Shown here piece by piece: positions 17,461 to 27,484 of a stretch of 64,000 nucleotides of DNA. The stretch is from Myxococcales bacterium. Lineage in GTDB: Bacteria; Myxococcota_A; Polyangia; Polyangiales; Polyangiaceae. The translations under genes were made by a program, and so were the position numbers. Numbering within the stretch: position 1 is the first letter of the stretch; each line of letters opens with the position of its first letter. A model generated the notes under the pieces. That model was given only the letters and a program-made list of their open reading frames with translations, was not told where the DNA came from and ran no database searches. The stretch covers positions 1-64,000 of the forward strand of contig SXNL01000226.1 in the NCBI GenBank assembly GCA_005777185.1, given 5' to 3'.

Positions 17461-18167
17461 CGAAGAAGACACCGAAGAAGGCGACCGGACCGTTCGCGGC
17501 CCTCGACGGGATGCGCGAGAAGATCGCGGCCAAGCAGGAGCCCGCGGCGAAGCGCCCTCCCCCTCCCCCACGTCCGCCCCGGGGCGATCGCGCGGCCGAC
17601 CCGGGCGTGGACGATCTCAGCTTCCACCGCCTGATGAGCGGCGTCGTGCCGCTCGACAAGAAGAACGATCGCGTGCCGCGGACCAGCGCCAGGGCAGAGA
17701 GCGGCCTCGAGGAGCGCAAGCAGAGGGCCGAGGCGCTGCAGCGCGACGAGGACCGAGGGGTCGCCGAGAAGCTGCGGGCGCTGGTGGACGAGCCGGTCCG
17801 CTTCGAGGTCACCGACGACGGGGCGTACGCGGAGGGTCGTCGCCCCGAGGTCGATCGGGCCCTGCTGCGCCAGCTTCGACACGGCGGCTTCCCCGTCGAC
17901 GCCCGGCTCGATCTCCGCGGGGCGACCGTCCGCGACGCGGAGGAGCGCCTCGGGGTCTTCCTCGCCGGGCAGAGGTCCCACGGCGAGCGATGCGTCCTCG
18001 TGGTCCACGGCAAGGGGGAGCCGGCGCCCGGCGGCCGCGGCGTCCTTCGCGGCGAGATGAGCGCGTGGCTGTCCCAGGGCGCGGCGCGCCAACACGTCGC
18101 GGCCTTCGCCACGGCCCGGGGCCCGGATGGCGAGCCTGGAGCGACCTACGTCCTCCTCGCCCGCTGA
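17457..18167 (+). CDS. Smr/MutS2-C-terminal domain protein
   Basis: ARLDLRGATVRDAEERLGVFLAGQRSHGERCVLVVHGKGEPAPGGRGVLRGEMSAWL; ATGA overlap with the upstream ferredoxin gene. Confidence 0.88.
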   Translation: MTKKTPKKATGPFAALDGMREKIAAKQEPAAKRPPPPPRPPRGDRAADPGVDDLSFHRLMSGVVPLDKKNDRVPRTSARAESGLEERKQRAEALQRDEDRGVAEKLRALVDEPVRFEVTDDGAYAEGRRPEVDRALLRQLRHGGFPVDARLDLRGATVRDAEERLGVFLAGQRSHGERCVLVVHGKGEPAPGGRGVLRGEMSAWLSQGAARQHVAAFATARGPDGEPGATYVLLAR

Positions 18168-18258
18168 CCCCGTTTTCCCGGAAAAAGAGCCGAGGCCGCG
18201 ATTGCCCTTTCGGGAAAGCGCAGCTAATACCTGGGCGGGCAAATCCGGGAGCTTCCGC

Positions 18259-19176
18259 ATGGTCGACAAGGCGAACACAATCTGGCTCGACGGCGAGTTC
18301 GTGCCGTGGGACGCGGCCAACGTCCACGTCCTCACCCACTCCCTCCACTACGGGCTCGGCGCGTTCGAGGGGATCCGGGCGTACAAGCGGCAGAACGGCA
18401 CCCACGTCTTCCGCCTGCGCGAGCACATCGACCGCCTCTTCGACACCTGCAAGCTCACGCTCCTCGCGCCGCGCTTCACGAAGGAGCAGATGATCGAGGT
18501 CTGCTGCGAGACCTTGCGCCGCAACGGCATGGAGGAGGGGTACCTCCGGCCGATGATCTTCATGGGCGAGGGCGCGATGGGGATCTACGCGCCGAACAAC
18601 CCCGTGCGCGCGCTCGTCGTCGCGTGGAAGTGGGGCGCCTACCTCGGCGAGGAGGCGCTCAAGCAGGGGATCCGCGCGAAGCTGAGCTCCTTCGCGCGAC
18701 ACCACATCAACGTGAGCCTCGCGAAGGCCAAGATGATGGGGCAGTACACGAACAGCGTGCTCGCCAAGCGCGAGGCCAAGTTCGGCGGCTACGACGAGGC
18801 GATCCTCCTCGACGCGAACGGATATGTCAGCGAGGGCTCGGGCGAGAACATCTTCATCGTGAAGCGTGGGGTGCTGCAGACGCCCGACCTGTCCTCGTCC
18901 ATCCTCGAGGGCATCACGCGCGACACCGTCATCACGCTCGCGCGGGAGATGGGGCTCGCCGTCGAGGAGACGCGCATCACCCGCGACCAGCTCTGGCTCG
19001 CCGACGAGGTGTTCTTCACCGGGACCGCCGCGGAGATCACGCCGGTGCGCGAGATCGACAACCGGCCGATCGGCGAGGGCACGGTCGGGCCCATCACGCG
19101 CCGCATCCAGGAGCGGTTCTTCGACGTCGTGCGCGGCGGCGACACGGCACACGTCGAGTGGCTGACGAAGGTCTGA
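18259..19176 (+). CDS. ilvE: Branched-chain amino acid aminotransferase
   Basis: IWLDGEFVPWDAANVHVLTHSLHYGLGAFEGIRAYK...GYDEAILLDANGYVSEGSGENIFIVKRG...EVFFTGTAAEITPVREIDNRPIGEG. Confidence 0.95.
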   Translation: MVDKANTIWLDGEFVPWDAANVHVLTHSLHYGLGAFEGIRAYKRQNGTHVFRLREHIDRLFDTCKLTLLAPRFTKEQMIEVCCETLRRNGMEEGYLRPMIFMGEGAMGIYAPNNPVRALVVAWKWGAYLGEEALKQGIRAKLSSFARHHINVSLAKAKMMGQYTNSVLAKREAKFGGYDEAILLDANGYVSEGSGENIFIVKRGVLQTPDLSSSILEGITRDTVITLAREMGLAVEETRITRDQLWLADEVFFTGTAAEITPVREIDNRPIGEGTVGPITRRIQERFFDVVRGGDTAHVEWLTKV

Positions 19177-19181
19177 GGCGG

Positions 19182-19874
19182 TTGCGCGCCCTCCTCCCCG
19201 CCCTCCTCCTGGGCATCTCCGCCTGCGGGGAGAACGGGGCCGGTGGGGGCGGGGGCCGCGTGGAGGCGCCGGTACAGCCGGCCCGGTCGGGCGCTCCGGC
19301 GCACGCGCCCGAGTTCGAGGACGCGGCGTGGGGCAGGTTCCACAGCCAGCGCTTCCAGCTCACGATCCCGCTCCCGGAGGGGCGGTCGTGGATCATCGAC
19401 GATCACAAGGGGCGCGAGCTGGTGGCGACCCACGCGCACACGAAGTCGCGGCTCGTCGTGTACGGTCACCACGAGGACGATCTGATGAACCGCGCGCGAT
19501 GCGAGGAGCGCGCGCGCGCCCTCGGACTCGTGCCCGACGAGGCGAGGCTCTCCACGGTGGAGCGCGCGGTGGCGATCGGCCCGGACGCCTACGACACCGG
19601 CGTGTGGGTCGCCGTCGAGCGGCGGGCGGAGCCGCGCGCGAAGGCCGCCCCTGGGCCGAAGGCGGACGGGCCGCTCACGGGCCACCTGTTCCTCTTCTCG
19701 GCGTTCGTGCGACGGTGTCTCTTCGTGCACCTCGCGACGGAGGTGCCGCGCGCAGGCGACGAGGCGGTCCTGTCCTCACGGCTCGCGGTGGCGCGCGTCA
19801 AGCTCCTCGGCGGCATCAAGGTGGACCCGCCGCGGACCGGCGACGAGCTCCCGCGGGAGAAGACGCCGCGATGA
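19182..19874 (+). CDS. Lipoprotein of unknown function (TTG or upstream GTG start)
   Basis: LRALLPALLLGISACGE lipobox; start uncertain (GTG 19158 or TTG 19182). Confidence 0.6.
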   Translation: MRALLPALLLGISACGENGAGGGGGRVEAPVQPARSGAPAHAPEFEDAAWGRFHSQRFQLTIPLPEGRSWIIDDHKGRELVATHAHTKSRLVVYGHHEDDLMNRARCEERARALGLVPDEARLSTVERAVAIGPDAYDTGVWVAVERRAEPRAKAAPGPKADGPLTGHLFLFSAFVRRCLFVHLATEVPRAGDEAVLSSRLAVARVKLLGGIKVDPPRTGDELPREKTPR

Positions 19875-20701
19875 CGTCCGCGCCGCGCGCCCTCGACACG
19901 GCCGTGACGATCGAGACGCCCGAGCACATCGCGTTCGAGTACCGCGTCGCGGGGCCCGCGCGCAGGGCCGTGGCGCACGTGCTCGATCTCCTGCTCTGCT
20001 ACGGGGTCTTCGCGATCGTGGCGGTCGCCCTGACGGCCGCGATCCTCGGCGCGTCGGTCCTCGGCGAGATCTCGGATCTGGCCAAGGCGAGCGTCGGCGT
20101 CCTGCTCGTCCTCCTGTTCTTCGTTCAGTGGCTCTACTTCCTCCTGTGGGAGGCCCTCCGCGGCACCACGCCCGGCAAGATGGCCCTCGGCCTCGCGGTC
20201 GTCACCACGAACGGCCGACCGATCGGCTTCCGCGAGGCCGCGCTCCGCAACCTCCTCAGGGCCGCGGACGCGCTGCCGACCGCGTACGTCGTGGGCGTGG
20301 CGTGCCAGGCCATGACGGAGCGGTTCCAGCGGCTCGGCGATCTCGTGGCCGGCACGATGGTCATCCTCCCGGAGCGCCCCGCGGCGAAGCGCGCGCTGGC
20401 GCTCCACCCGCCCGCGACGCCGCAGGAGCTCGACATGGTCCCGGCGCACGTCACCCTGGATCCGGAGGAGCGCGCCGCGATCGAGCTGTTCCTCCGTCGC
20501 AGGGGCGATCTCGGCCAGGCGCGCTCCCTCGAGCTTGCGGAGATGGTCGCGCCAAGGCTCGCGGCGCGGTTCGGTGTGCCGCTCCGCGATCCGGTCCGCT
20601 TCCTCGCGCTGCTCCACGATCGCGCGACCCGCGCCGGCCGCGACGAGGAAGCGCCGCCCTCGTCCCGCGACGCGCCGCCCTCGTCCATGAGGGCCGCATG
20701 A
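19871..20701 (+). CDS. RDD family membrane protein
   Basis: AFEYRVAGPARRAVAHVLDLLLCYGVFA...FLLWEALRGTTPGKMALGLAVVTTNGRPIGFREAALRNLLRAAD...RFQRLGDLVAGTMVI. Confidence 0.92.
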   Translation: MTSAPRALDTAVTIETPEHIAFEYRVAGPARRAVAHVLDLLLCYGVFAIVAVALTAAILGASVLGEISDLAKASVGVLLVLLFFVQWLYFLLWEALRGTTPGKMALGLAVVTTNGRPIGFREAALRNLLRAADALPTAYVVGVACQAMTERFQRLGDLVAGTMVILPERPAAKRALALHPPATPQELDMVPAHVTLDPEERAAIELFLRRRGDLGQARSLELAEMVAPRLAARFGVPLRDPVRFLALLHDRATRAGRDEEAPPSSRDAPPSSMRAA

Positions 20702-20732
20702 GCCGCACGGACCGCATCGGCCGGAGCGCCGC

Positions 20733-21734
20733 GTGACCCGCGTCTCGCGCCTCACCGAGCGCGCCTTCGTCGAGGCGCGCTCGCGCGAGTGGGAGGAGCT
20801 CGACGTCCTCGCGCAGAAGTGCAAGCGCGGCATCCGCCGCCTGCAAGCGGGCGACGCCGCGCGGCTCTCCCCGCTGTACCGCAACGTGTGTGGCGATCTC
20901 GCGCGCGCGCAGTCGGCACGGTACACCGCCTCGCTCGTCGACTACCTGCAGGGCCTGGTGGCGGAAGGGCACACGCTCCTCTACGGGCCGCACGCGTCGC
21001 CGCGGCGGGGTCGAGCGGAGGGGGCGCTCGTCGCGTTCCCTCGGGCGCTTCGCCGACGCGGCCGCGCGATGGGGATCGCGCTCGCCCTCTTCGTCGTCCC
21101 GATGCTCCTCGGCCTCGGACTCACGCTGCGCGATCCGGCGTTCGCCTTCCAGCTCGCGCCCGAGAGCATGCTCCGCCCGCTCGCGGAGGCCTACGCGGAG
21201 GGCTTCGCGAAGGGGCGCGACGCGGGCGAGGGCGTCATGATGGCGGGCTTCTACGTGAACAACAACGTCGGGATCGCGCTCCGCTGCTTCGCGCTCGGGG
21301 TCTTCGGCGGCGTGGGATCGGCGATCTACCTCGTCCACAACGGGCTCTCCATCGGCGCGATCCTGGGCTACGTCACGTCTCAGGGCGCGGGCGCGAACAT
21401 CCTCACGTTCGTGCTCGGGCACGGCGCGTTCGAGCTCGGCGCGATCATCATCTCCGGAGGCGCCGGGCTCTCGCTCGGGTGGGCCCTCGTGGCGCCCGGG
21501 GACAGGACGCGCGTCGCGTCGGTCCGGCTCGTGGCGCCGGATCTCTTCGTGATCGTGTGCGGGGCGTCGGTGATGCTGCTCGTCGCCGCGGGGCTGGAGG
21601 CGTTCTGGTCACCCTCGAGCCTCCCGTCGGAGGTGAAGCACGTCGCGGGCGCCGTCTTCCTCTTGCTCGTGTGCGCCTACCTGGGCCTCGCGGGGCGAGG
21701 AGCCCCGGCCTCCTCCGAGGAGGCGGGGCCATGA
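20733..21734 (+). CDS. SpoIIM (stage II sporulation protein M)-like membrane protein
   Basis: GFYVNNNVGIALRCFALGVFGGVGSAIYLVHNGLSIGAILGYV...ILTFVLGHGAFELGAIIISGGAGL. Confidence 0.88.
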   Translation: MTRVSRLTERAFVEARSREWEELDVLAQKCKRGIRRLQAGDAARLSPLYRNVCGDLARAQSARYTASLVDYLQGLVAEGHTLLYGPHASPRRGRAEGALVAFPRALRRRGRAMGIALALFVVPMLLGLGLTLRDPAFAFQLAPESMLRPLAEAYAEGFAKGRDAGEGVMMAGFYVNNNVGIALRCFALGVFGGVGSAIYLVHNGLSIGAILGYVTSQGAGANILTFVLGHGAFELGAIIISGGAGLSLGWALVAPGDRTRVASVRLVAPDLFVIVCGASVMLLVAAGLEAFWSPSSLPSEVKHVAGAVFLLLVCAYLGLAGRGAPASSEEAGP

Positions 21735-22513
21735 TCGCCGAGCGCGCGCGCGTGGTCGTGAGGAGGCGCGGCGTGCTCGACGTCCTCGACCTCGCCGTCC
21801 GCTTCGTGACGCACCACGCGGGCCCGTTCGCGAGGCTGTCCGCGTGGGCGATCCTGCCGGCCGCGTCCCTGTGCTGGGCGCTGGGCAGCCAGATCTCGTG
21901 GTGGCTCGGGTGGACGGCGGCGATCACGCTCGGCGCCTTCGCGGAGATCCCCTTCCTGCTCCACGCGAGCCAGGCCGTCTTCACGGACAGCGTGTCCACG
22001 CGTGGGATCGCTCGCCAGACGGCGCAGCACGCGGGCGGCGTCCTCGGCGCGCGGCTCCTCGGGGCGTGCGCGATCGCGATGGGCGCCACGTTCCTCGTCC
22101 TGCCGGGGTTCTGGCTCGCGATCGCGTTCTTCTACGTCGCGGAGGTGCGGCTCCTCGAGCGGCTGCCGGTGAGCGCGGCCATCGTCCGCGCGCAGAAGAT
22201 CGCGAGCGCGTCGTTCGGCGAGGCGCTCGCGGGCTGGGTGTTCCTGCTCGCGTTCCAGGCGGGGGCCGTCCTCGTGTTCGATCTCGCGGGGCGGTCCATC
22301 GTCGTCGATCTCCTGCAGTTCGAGGCGCCCGAGCCACTGTGGGAGTCGGGTGGGAGCCTCTTCGCGATGGCGGGCTTCTGGGCCTTCGTGCCGTTCGGGG
22401 CGACCGCCCGCTTCCTCCTCTACCTCGACGCGCGCACGCGCACCGAGGGCTGGGACGTGCAGACGCGCTTCTTCGCGATGGCCCAGCGCGACCTCGAGGA
22501 GGAGGCGACGTGA
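21731..22513 (+). CDS. Membrane protein of the RDD/SpoIIM cluster
   Basis: 261 codons, hydrophobic; overlapping start/stop with both neighbours. Confidence 0.75.
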   Translation: MIAERARVVVRRRGVLDVLDLAVRFVTHHAGPFARLSAWAILPAASLCWALGSQISWWLGWTAAITLGAFAEIPFLLHASQAVFTDSVSTRGIARQTAQHAGGVLGARLLGACAIAMGATFLVLPGFWLAIAFFYVAEVRLLERLPVSAAIVRAQKIASASFGEALAGWVFLLAFQAGAVLVFDLAGRSIVVDLLQFEAPEPLWESGGSLFAMAGFWAFVPFGATARFLLYLDARTRTEGWDVQTRFFAMAQRDLEEEAT

Positions 22514-24372
22514 GGACCGCTCGCCTGGCCGCCGTCGTGGCCGCGCTCCTCCTCACCGCGCCGGCGAGCGTGGCACGCGCCGATCCGGAGGCCTCGCGCC
22601 AGGCGGCCCTGTCGGGCGATGCCGTCGCGTTCTGCTCGACGCCGAAGCTCCCGCTGTCCGCGGAGTCGCTCGAGCTGTGCCACCTCGCGAAGGAGATACC
22701 CGCGTGTGAAGGCCTTGCGAAGGCCTGCGACGAGGCCCTGGCGCCGAAGCCGAAGCGGAGCGCCGGGGCAGGGTGGCTGGATACCCTCGCGCCCCTCGGG
22801 TACGCGCTCGGGCGCGCGCTCCTGTGGATCTTCGTGGCCGGCGTCGCGGCCGCCCTGCTCGTGCCCATCGTGCGCGGCATCCTCGCGTGGGCGCGATCCC
22901 GGAGGGCACGTGACTTCCCGGAGGCGCGCGCGCGCCAGGCCAGGGTCCGGACCGATCCCGCGGCCCTCGCCCCGGCGCTCCGCCGCGAAGCGCGCGAGAT
23001 CCTCGGCCGGGCCGAGACCGCGGAGTCGACGGGGGCCCTCGGCGAGGCGATCGCGCTCTACCTCGCGGCGGCCCTCCGCGCGCTCGACGAGCGCGGCCAC
23101 ATCGCCCTCGCGCGGCACCGCACCAACGGGGAGTACGTGCGCGCGTGCCAGGACGCCGCCCTGCGGCGCCCGCTCGCCGAGATGACCCTCGCCGCCGACG
23201 CGATCGAGTTCGGCGGCAGGGCCCCCGATCCGGATCGGGCACGCGCGGTGGGCGATCGCGCGCGCGCACTCCTCCGCGCGCTGTCCTTCCTGACCGTGCT
23301 CGCCGCCTTGCCGGGCCTCGCGTGTGCGGGGAGGGGTGGGACGAAGCGCGCGGTCGACGATCCCGCGGGCCTCGAGGTCTTCCGGGAGATCGCGCGGGGG
23401 GAGGGGTACGCCGTGCAGGGCCTGGGCGGATCCATCGCGACCCTCCCCATCCCGAAGGAAGGCGAGAAGACGTTCCTGCTGGTGCTCGACGCGTCGAGGG
23501 TGCAGCTGTCGGACGACGCCTCGAGCCGCCTCCTCCGGTGGGTCGGCGCGGGCGGTTCGCTTCTCCTCCTCGGTGAGCCGGCGAGGTGGCCGAAGGCGCT
23601 GGGCGCGAAGCCGCGCGCCACGGGATCACGTGACGTGACGGTCCAGGTCGACGACGGGGAGGTGTTTCACGATGTCACCGTCCGCGTCAGCCAGCCTGGC
23701 GCCCTCACGTGGCCCGGGGCCGAGGCGATCGCCGTCGCGGGCGGGGAGCCGTTCGCGGCGCGGGTCGCGCTCGATCGCGGCGTGATCGTGGGACTGGCGC
23801 GCCCCGACCCCTTCACCAACGTCGGGCTGTCGCAGGAGGGCGCGGGCGACGTCGCGATGGCGCTCGTCGAGCAGGCCCGGCCGGTCGACGGCACCGAGAT
23901 CCGCGTCGCGCGTCCGGAAGACGGCGTCACGCCGCCGGGCAACCCGCTCTCCGCGCTCTCGCGCGCGGGCCTCTCGGTGGGCCTCGTCCACGCGGTCCCC
24001 TTCCTCGCGCTCCTGTTCCTCCACGCCGGGATCCGGCACGCCCGCGCCCGGCCCGCGCCCGAGCCGACCCGGCGCGCGTTCGTGGAGCACGTCCGCGCGA
24101 CGGGTGCATTCTACATGAAGGCGCGCGCCCACGAGCACGCGGTCCACGAGTACGCGAAGCATGCGCGCGAGGTGCTCCGCGCGCGGGCGCCGCGCGACGC
24201 GACCCTGGCGCAGTACGTCGCGTGGCGCGCGAACGTGCCGGAGCGGGAGGTGACCCGCCTCCTCGAGCCGAGGACGCCGGGGATCACCAGGAAGGGCGCC
24301 GCGGCCCACATTCGCGCGGTTCGTGATCTGCTCGACCGCGCGGCCGAGCCGAAAGAGAGGACGAGAGCGTGA
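22510..24372 (+). CDS. DUF4129/DUF4350-like membrane protein
   Basis: LALYLAAALRALDERGHIALARHRTNGEYVRAC (DUF4129-like); FLLVLDASRVQLSDDASSRLLRWVGAGGSLLLLGE (DUF4350-like); coupled to MoxR/DUF58 genes. Confidence 0.75.
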   Translation: MRTARLAAVVAALLLTAPASVARADPEASRQAALSGDAVAFCSTPKLPLSAESLELCHLAKEIPACEGLAKACDEALAPKPKRSAGAGWLDTLAPLGYALGRALLWIFVAGVAAALLVPIVRGILAWARSRRARDFPEARARQARVRTDPAALAPALRREAREILGRAETAESTGALGEAIALYLAAALRALDERGHIALARHRTNGEYVRACQDAALRRPLAEMTLAADAIEFGGRAPDPDRARAVGDRARALLRALSFLTVLAALPGLACAGRGGTKRAVDDPAGLEVFREIARGEGYAVQGLGGSIATLPIPKEGEKTFLLVLDASRVQLSDDASSRLLRWVGAGGSLLLLGEPARWPKALGAKPRATGSRDVTVQVDDGEVFHDVTVRVSQPGALTWPGAEAIAVAGGEPFAARVALDRGVIVGLARPDPFTNVGLSQEGAGDVAMALVEQARPVDGTEIRVARPEDGVTPPGNPLSALSRAGLSVGLVHAVPFLALLFLHAGIRHARARPAPEPTRRAFVEHVRATGAFYMKARAHEHAVHEYAKHAREVLRARAPRDATLAQYVAWRANVPEREVTRLLEPRTPGITRKGAAAHIRAVRDLLDRAAEPKERTRA

Positions 24373-25328
24373 ACTCCACCGTGTTCCAGGAGACGTTCCA
24401 GAGGCTGTCCGCCGAGATCGAGAAGGCCATCGTGGGCCAGCCCGATCTCGTGCACGGGCTCCTCGTCGCGGTCGTGGCGGGCGGCCACGTCCTCATCGAG
24501 GGCGCGCCAGGCCTGGGGAAGACCCTGGTCGTGCGCGCGCTCTCCCAGGTGTCCGGCCTGGGGTTCAAGCGGGTGCAGTTCACGCCGGACCTCATGCCTG
24601 GCGACGTGACGGGCTCGTCGATCTACGACCGGCAGACGGGCGGGTTCACGTTCGTGCCCGGCCCGGTGTTCACGCAGCTCCTCCTCGCGGACGAGATCAA
24701 CCGCGCCCCCGCCAAGACCCAGAGCGCCCTCCTCGAGGCGATGCAGGAGCACCAGGTGACGACCGACGCGACGACGCGCGCGCTCCCACGTCCCTTTCTC
24801 GTCATCGCCACGCAGAACCCCATCGAGTCGCAGGGCACGTACCCGCTGCCGGAGGCCCAGCTCGACCGCTTCCTCCTCAAGCTGACGATGCAGAACCCGC
24901 CGGCGGACGTCGAGGCCGAGATCGTCAAGCGCCACGCGGCGGGCTTCGACCCGCAGGAACTCTCCCACCTCGAGGCCGTCGCGAAGGACGCCGAGCTCAT
25001 CGCGATGGGGAAGCTGGCGCTCCGCGTGCGCATCGACGACGCGGTGACGAGGTACATCGTCGACCTCGTGGGGCGCACCCGGAACGATCGCCAGCTCGAG
25101 CTCGGCGCCTCGCCGCGCGCGTCGATCTCGATGCTGCGCACGGCGCAGGTCGTCGCCGCGGCCGCGGGCCGCGACTTCGTGACGCCGGACGACGTGAAGG
25201 CGATGGCGCGGCCCGTCCTCCGTCACAGGGTCCTCCTCCATCCCGACGCGGAGCTCCAGGGGATCACCGTCGAGGAGCGGATCGAGGACATCCTCAGGAG
25301 CGCGCCCGTGCCGCGCGTCGCCTCGTAG
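24369..25328 (+). CDS. MoxR family AAA+ ATPase
   Basis: HVLIEGAPGLGKTLVVRALSQVSGLGFKRVQFTPDLMPGDVTGS...LLLADEINRAPAKTQSALLEAMQEHQVT...FLVIATQNPIESQGTYPLPEAQLDRFLLKL. Confidence 0.96.
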   Translation: MNSTVFQETFQRLSAEIEKAIVGQPDLVHGLLVAVVAGGHVLIEGAPGLGKTLVVRALSQVSGLGFKRVQFTPDLMPGDVTGSSIYDRQTGGFTFVPGPVFTQLLLADEINRAPAKTQSALLEAMQEHQVTTDATTRALPRPFLVIATQNPIESQGTYPLPEAQLDRFLLKLTMQNPPADVEAEIVKRHAAGFDPQELSHLEAVAKDAELIAMGKLALRVRIDDAVTRYIVDLVGRTRNDRQLELGASPRASISMLRTAQVVAAAAGRDFVTPDDVKAMARPVLRHRVLLHPDAELQGITVEERIEDILRSAPVPRVAS

Positions 25329-26642
25329 ATGCTCGTCCCCACGCGACGGATGGTCGTGCTCGCGGGCCTCGCGGCGGGAATCGCCGGCGTTGCCGGGCTC
25401 GTGCCGGCGCTGATGCCCGCGGCGTGGACGCTCGACGGCCTGCTCCTCCTCTCGGGGGCGGCCGACCTCGCCCTGGCGCTCGGTCACAGGCTACGGATCG
25501 AGCGCAAGACACCCCAGATCTGGAGCCTCGGGCGGCGCAACCGGATCGAGCTCACGATCCAGAACCGGTCCGGCCGGCGCCTCCGCGGGACCGTCATGGA
25601 TGATCCGACCGCGGACACCGAGTCGTTCGATCTCCCCCTCTCGCTCGACCTCCCGGCGCGCGGCGAGGTCAAGCTCGGCTACGAGGTCGTCCCGCGTAGG
25701 CGAGGTCGACGCGAGCTCGGCGCCGTGACGGTGCGCTACGGGGCGCCGCTCGGCCTCGTGATGCGGCAGGAGAAGGTCGACCTGCCCGAGCACGTCGACG
25801 TGTACCCCGACGTGCACGCCGCGCGCGAGCTCGCGATGCTCCGCCGCCAGGGAAGGAAGGACGCGCGCGTCGGCTCGCTCCGCGTCCGCGGCGGGGACAC
25901 GGAGTTCGAGCGCCTCCGCCCGTACAGCGTGGGCGACGAGATGCGCCACGTCGACTGGCGCGCCACGGCCCGTCGCGACGACCTCATCGTCCGCCAGTTC
26001 CAGGCCGAGTCCGATCAGAACATCGTCTTCGCGATCGACATCGGCCGAAGCATGCGCGAGAAGAGCGGCGCGCTCGACGCCGTCGACTGGGCCCTCAACG
26101 CGGCCCTGCTCTGCGCGGACGTCGCGATCCGCGGCGGCGACAAGGCGGGCCTGCTCACCTTCGACGAGCTTCCGCGCGCGTTCGTGAAGCCCCAGGGAGG
26201 CCGCCGCGGCGCGACGCGCCTCGTGTCCTCCGTGTTCGACCTGGAGTCCACGCTGCACGCCACGGACTACCGCGCCGCGATGGCGTACCTGAAGACCAAG
26301 CTCCGCGCGCGATCCCTGCTCGTGATCCTCACGCGCGTCCTCGAGCCGCAGACCGCCAAGGAACTCGCCTCCGCGGTGCGCGTCCTCCTCCCCACGCACC
26401 TCCCCCTGTGCGTCTTCCTGCGCGAGCCTGCCCTCGGGGCGCTCGCGACTGGCGACGGGTCGGCGGGCAGGGACGAGGACGCCTTCGCGATGGCCGCCGC
26501 GGCGGAGGCGCTGACGTTCCGCGAGGGGCTCCTCAGGCGGATCCGCCGCGAGGGCGCGCTCGTACTCGACGCGAGGCCCGAGGACGTCACGATGGCGCTC
26601 GTGTCTCGCTACCTCGAGGTGAAGGCGCGACGGCTCTTGTGA
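25329..26642 (+). CDS. DUF58 domain protein
   Basis: REFERLRPYSVGDEMRHVDWRATARRDDLIVRQFQAESDQNIVFAIDIGRSM-type motif directly after MoxR. Confidence 0.93.
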   Translation: MLVPTRRMVVLAGLAAGIAGVAGLVPALMPAAWTLDGLLLLSGAADLALALGHRLRIERKTPQIWSLGRRNRIELTIQNRSGRRLRGTVMDDPTADTESFDLPLSLDLPARGEVKLGYEVVPRRRGRRELGAVTVRYGAPLGLVMRQEKVDLPEHVDVYPDVHAARELAMLRRQGRKDARVGSLRVRGGDTEFERLRPYSVGDEMRHVDWRATARRDDLIVRQFQAESDQNIVFAIDIGRSMREKSGALDAVDWALNAALLCADVAIRGGDKAGLLTFDELPRAFVKPQGGRRGATRLVSSVFDLESTLHATDYRAAMAYLKTKLRARSLLVILTRVLEPQTAKELASAVRVLLPTHLPLCVFLREPALGALATGDGSAGRDEDAFAMAAAAEALTFREGLLRRIRREGALVLDARPEDVTMALVSRYLEVKARRLL

Positions 26643-26702
26643 GCCGCGCGCCCGGAGGGGTACCGCGAGGTACGTCGGGGCGCGACCGCAGCGCGCCGTC
26701 GT

Positions 26703-27359
26703 TCACTTCTTCTTGAAAACCAGCACGCCCTTCTTGGCGGGCGACGGATCGGTGACCTTGACGGTCGACTCGTCGGGGACCTCCATCGTCACTTCCTTCG
26801 GCGCGGGCTTGTTCGCGAGCTTGCCCTGGGCCTTGCCCTCGGGGTTGACGGTGAGCTTGTCGCCGTCCGACTTCGCGATCTTGAAGGCCATCTTGATGTG
26901 GATGACCTCCTTGTCCTTCTCCTTGCCGAAGGCCGTGTACCAGAGCGCTCCCTTGCCGTCCTTCTCGAAGCGGATCCCCTCGGTGGCGGCGCTCGCCTCG
27001 ACGGCCTTGTTGCAGGCCTCGAGCTTCTTCGCGTCCTTCTTGCTGTCCTTCTCGCACTTGTCCGTCGCGAGCTTCTTCGCGTCCGCCGAGTCGGCCAGCG
27101 AGAACATGAACGTGCCGCCAGCCTCGATGATCTCCTTCGCCGTCTTCCTCGGGGGCGGGGGGGGCGCCTCGGCCTTCGCCGTCTCGGCCGGCGGCGTCTC
27201 GACCTTCGGCGGGGCCGTCTCGGCCGGCGCGGCGCTCGCCTGGGGCTCCGCGGAGGGGGTGGGCGGCGTCTCGACCTTAGGCTTGTCGCCACCGCAAGCC
27301 AGGTAGCCCATCGCGAGAGCTACGATCACCGAAGTCGGCACCAGACCCATCCTGCGCAT
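26703..27359 (-). CDS. Lipoprotein with Pro/Ala/Glu-rich linker
   Basis: MRRMGLVPTSVIVALAMGYLACGG lipobox; start re-assigned inside ORF 26703..27599. Confidence 0.75.
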   Translation of the reverse strand: MRRMGLVPTSVIVALAMGYLACGGDKPKVETPPTPSAEPQASAAPAETAPPKVETPPAETAKAEAPPPPPRKTAKEIIEAGGTFMFSLADSADAKKLATDKCEKDSKKDAKKLEACNKAVEASAATEGIRFEKDGKGALWYTAFGKEKDKEVIHIKMAFKIAKSDGDKLTVNPEGKAQGKLANKPAPKEVTMEVPDESTVKVTDPSPAKKGVLVFKKK

Positions 27360-27484
27360 ACTCGAACCCCTTGTTCGTGCGGGAACCTTCCCCGCTCGAC
27401 GGGACTCCTTAGCCGGACGGGCGCGTGAAGTAAAGCGCACCCGGCGGGCGGGGCGCGGCCGCGTGGTGCTATTCTCGCGACGGT

